A stretch of DNA of 12,500 bases, taken from assembly GCA_002104895.1 (NCBI GenBank), contig MCFG01000083.1, positions 77,501 through 90,000 on the forward strand. Direction: 5' to 3'. Of the stretch, positions 9,313-12,500 are shown one piece after another. The notes under the pieces are model-generated. The model had not been told where the DNA came from, did no database searches, and worked only from the letters and a program-made list of their open reading frames with translations. This DNA comes from Anaeromyces robustus. Lineage: Eukaryota; Neocallimastigomycota; Neocallimastigomycetes; Neocallimastigales; Neocallimastigaceae. The first letter of the stretch is position 1, and each line of letters opens with the position of its first letter. Position numbers and translations under genes: made by a program.

Positions 9313-9844
9313 TGAAATATTAATTTTTATCTCACTTTTTTTTTTTTGTTGTTGTTGCAATTTTATAAAGTATTTCATTTCATTAATAAAAATTTTCATA
9401 TATATAAATTTAGTAAATTTTTTATTTATCCAAAAAATTGAAATTAACTTTTAAAAAAAACTGAAGTGATAATTTAATGAATATTACATAGTTAATTAAA
9501 TAAATGAATAATATTAAATGAATAAACAAATAAATTATAAATAAATAAATTTTTATCTAAAGAATACCAAAAGTTTATTTATTAATAAATTAAAAAATTA
9601 TTTACTTATTTACTTATTTACTTTATTTATTTAATAGTTTGATTAATAAATATTAAAATTTGTATTTTAATAAAAAAAATAGATAAATTTTAATATTTAC
9701 TAATCTTTTCAATAATAATAATAATAAAATAACCAAATTTGGAATTTTAATTTATTTTTATTGCTTTTTTAATTTAAATTCAATTTTATTTTATATAAAA
9801 ATATACTATAATATATATATAGCATATATTATTTAATTATATCA

Positions 9845-9883
9845 AACTATTATTTCTGTAATACAAAGAAAACAGAAATAGTT
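9845..9883. repeat. Hairpin with GC-containing stem
   Basis: AACTAT-TAT-TTCTGT (9845-9859) pairs with ACAGAAATAGTT (9872-9883), giving 12 base pairs with a three-base bulge and a 12-nt loop. No T-run or gene next to it argues for a terminator. Confidence -1.
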
Positions 9884-10529
9884 ACTAAATTAAAATAAAT
9901 AGGATATATTGTATAATTAAATTAATATATGCATATTATATTATATATGTATATTGAAATTAATTTGATAATATAAATTTAATAGATCAACTAAATTAAA
10001 TATTAATTATAATAAAATAATTTGAAATTTGAAAAAAATGAAAAATGAAAGTAACTACTACTTAGAAAAATCTCTTATATTTTTTTTTTTTTTAAAAAAA
10101 ATTAAGAAATAATAAAAAAAATAAAAAAATAAAAATAAAATAAAATAATTGAAATATTTCTCTTTTTATTTTAAAATAATAATTATAAATATCTAATTAT
10201 TTTGTTTTATTATCTAAAATAAAAAATTAATAGATAAAAAATAAAACTAAATAATTATTTATTATTATTATTATAAATTCATTAATAAAGTATTTAAAAT
10301 TTACTAATTAATTATTAATGATGCTTTTTTGATTTAACCAAACGTATTTATTAATTAGATGGAATACATTAGCATTAATTAAAAACTTTATAAAGATTAT
10401 TGTTTGTTAGAAATATAGTTTATTTCATTAATACTAAAAATTTAAATGAATGATAGTTATATATATGAATTAAATTATATTTTTGTTATTAATGATAACT
10501 AATAAAAGTCAATATAGAGTTTAATAAGC

Positions 10530-10634
10530 AATGAACAATGAGTAAATAAATTATTAATTATTCATTACTTTAATTCATTATTCATTATTTATTATTTATC
10601 ACTTTGATTCATTATTCATTATTCATTGTTCATT
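10530..10634. repeat. Inverted repeat with 16-nt arms
   Basis: AATGAACAATGAGTAA (10530-10545) and TTATTCATTGTTCATT (10619-10634) are complementary at 15 of 16 positions, and the odd one would be a G-U pair in plus-strand RNA. The 73-nt interior is rich in CATTATT units. Confidence -1.
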
Positions 10635-10654
10635 ATTCATTATTTATTATTTAT
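10574..10654. repeat. 26-nt perfect direct repeat, period 55
   Basis: The same 26-nt CATTATT/TTTATT-rich sequence occurs at 10574-10599 and 10629-10654. The second copy overlaps the right arm of the inverted repeat, so the structure probably grew by local duplication. Confidence -1.
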
Positions 10655-10657
10655 TTT

Positions 10658-10705
10658 CCTTTATTACATTATTAATTATTAATAATCATCCTTTATTACA
10701 TTATT
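10658..10705. repeat. 16-nt direct repeat, period 32 (CCTTTATTACATTATT)
   Basis: Exact copies at 10658-10673 and 10690-10705, directly after the preceding repeat pair. The spacers (TAATTATT-rich) are also similar, suggesting a 32-bp imperfect duplication. Confidence -1.
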
Positions 10706-12109
10706 TAAGTATTAATTATTAATTATTTATCAATAAGAAAAAATAATTTTAAAAATTAAAATTACATTATAAATTAATGCATAAAATTTACTTTATTCAA
10801 TGAATACATTTGATGAAGGGCTATTATTAAAATAATTTATTTTTTTAATATTTATTAAATGAAAATATAATAATAAAAATTAAAACAAAATAAAATTATA
10901 AATAAAAAAAAAGCTTTACTTATAAAATTAAAATAATAAAAAGGAAAAATATATAATAATTCAGTTTTCTCATTAAGAAATTAAAAATAATCTATATATA
11001 ACTTTTAAAATTATAATAGAATAAAAAAAAAAACTGAAGGCTTTTCTTTTTTACTTTTTTTACTTTTATATATATACTACATCTATATACTATGACGCCA
11101 TAAAAAATTAATTAAAAAAATAAATAAATAAATTTTAAAATTTTTTAAATTTAAAAATAATTAATATATGCTTTAAAATAAAGTTTTCAATCAATATGAT
11201 ATATTTAAAAAGATGCGGTGTTTATTGTTATTTATTAAAAAAAAATAAAAATAAAAAAAAAAGAAGTAAATTATTGTTCATTGTATTATTTAATATTATT
11301 AATTTTAATTTTCATAAATACTACTATTATAAAACATTTATTAGCATGAATGGCTACATTCAAATAAAACTAAAATATTATTAATTTTTTACTCTTTTAA
11401 TCAAATAGTTATATATAAAATAATTATTAAAATTATTAGAATAATAAATAATAATAAATAATGATATATAAATAATTAATAATTAATAAATAATATTTTT
11501 ATTATTATAACCATTCTTATTTATTTTAGGATTTATTATTTTAATATGCTAATATTTTCATATTTAAATAAAATAATACTATATATATTATAATAAACTT
11601 TTTTATTATTATTTTACAGTTCAACCTTATTCATATATAAAATATATTATAATATATGGATATAAAAACTTAAATTTGGTACTACAATAAAAAATATTAA
11701 TTTTATTATTATATTTTTTCATAATCATTGTTTTTTTTTTATTTTTTTTATAATTCTTTTTATTTTGACTTGCATTATTAATTAAAGTTATTAGATGATT
11801 ATTATAATATATTATAATATAAATATATATAAATATATTTTATTATTATATATTATATTATATTATGCTAATATATTAATTTAATACAAATGATACATTG
11901 ATTAAAAGAATGAAACAAACATTTTTAATTTATCATCCTTTTCAATTATCCAATAAAATAAATGTTTAAAATACACAAAACAATAAAATTACATTATAAT
12001 GTATACATTCAATAAAATGATACAAGGAAAATAAAAAAAAAAACAAATAAATGAAAATTATTTATACTATGTTTAAAATAATTATAAGAATTATATTAAT
12101 ATTAATAAT

Positions 12110-12143
12110 AAATAAACATTAATAACAAATAAACATTAATAAC
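12110..12143. repeat. 17-bp tandem duplication (AAATAAACATTAATAAC)
   Basis: Two exact head-to-tail copies at 12110-12126 and 12127-12143, followed by more AAATAA. A recent slippage or duplication product in non-coding DNA. Confidence -1.
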
Positions 12144-12500
12144 AAATAATAAATAAATAACAAAAATAAATAAATAATAAAAAAGTAAATAATAACAATA
12201 CATATTTTTTTAAATTATTTTTAGTCTAATAACAAAATAAATAAAAAAAAAGAAAAGTAAAAAAGTTATTATAATAATAAAATAAAATAGATAATTTTAT
12301 TTTTTAACAAATCATTGTGTAAATGAAAACTAAAAATGATGTAATAATTAGAATGTTACAAAAATAAAATAATTATTATAAATAATAAAATTATAAAATT
12401 TTAATTATATACATCTTTTGTTACTCATTGGTTATTATAAAGTATCTAATCAAAACCTTAAAATAAAAAATGAAATAAAATTATAAATATAAATATGAAT

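Larger units (their letters stand above)
8621..12500. other. AT-rich gene-free region, right part
   Basis: No supportable gene. The open frames at 8636-8818 (minus) and 11196-11384 (plus) are rich in Phe, Leu, Ile, Tyr, Lys and Asn only, as expected from random AT-rich DNA. Repeats and hairpins within it are listed separately. No gene end or promoter is visible at the right edge. Confidence -1.

Noticed and set aside
11196-11384. 62-codon plus-strand open frame
   Set aside because: Lys, Asn, Tyr, Ile and Phe dominate as in random AT-rich DNA; composition does not differ from the flanks.

Overview
The window is eukaryotic nuclear DNA with extreme AT richness. A typical intergenic line (6001-6060) has 5 G/C in 60 bases, while a coding line (1981-2040) has 22 in 60, so real genes stand out by composition alone. 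Only one protein-coding gene can be supported. It lies on the minus strand, has two exons (3711-3476 and 3133-1594), and encodes a protein of 591 residues with three C2H2-type zinc fingers in the layout of the Sfp1/JAZF1 family of nuclear regulators.

Organism: the combination of very low GC, a classical GTAAGT...TAG intron, long runs without genes and a fungal-looking Sfp1-type protein fits an anaerobic gut fungus (Neocallimastigomycota) best. A dictyostelid amoeba has similar base composition and is the main alternative. This is inference from composition and one protein family; no ribosomal or mitochondrial marker is present to settle it.

Layout. 1-1593: AT-rich DNA downstream of the gene, holding short tandem arrays (10-bp, 7-bp, 5-bp and 3-bp units), a perfect AAT/ATT hairpin, a TTTTG-rich strand-asymmetric tract, and the likely 3' UTR with a palindrome and an AATAAA. 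1594-3711: the gene, read right to left, with a 342-bp intron. 3712-about 3985: its presumed 5' flank, with an in-frame stop just before the ATG and a long poly(dA:dT) tract. About 3986-12500: roughly 8.5 kb with no supportable gene, tRNA or mobile element. It contains simple repeats (43-nt poly(A), 65-nt TTA array), a structured repeat complex at 10530-10705, a few hairpins and a small GC-richer island near 8571-8620.

I see one gene only, so nothing can be said about an operon or pathway inside the window. I found no convincing undescribed system. The most useful leads are the three-finger protein itself, the intron whose retention would stop translation exactly at the donor site, and the repeat/hairpin complex at 10530-10705.
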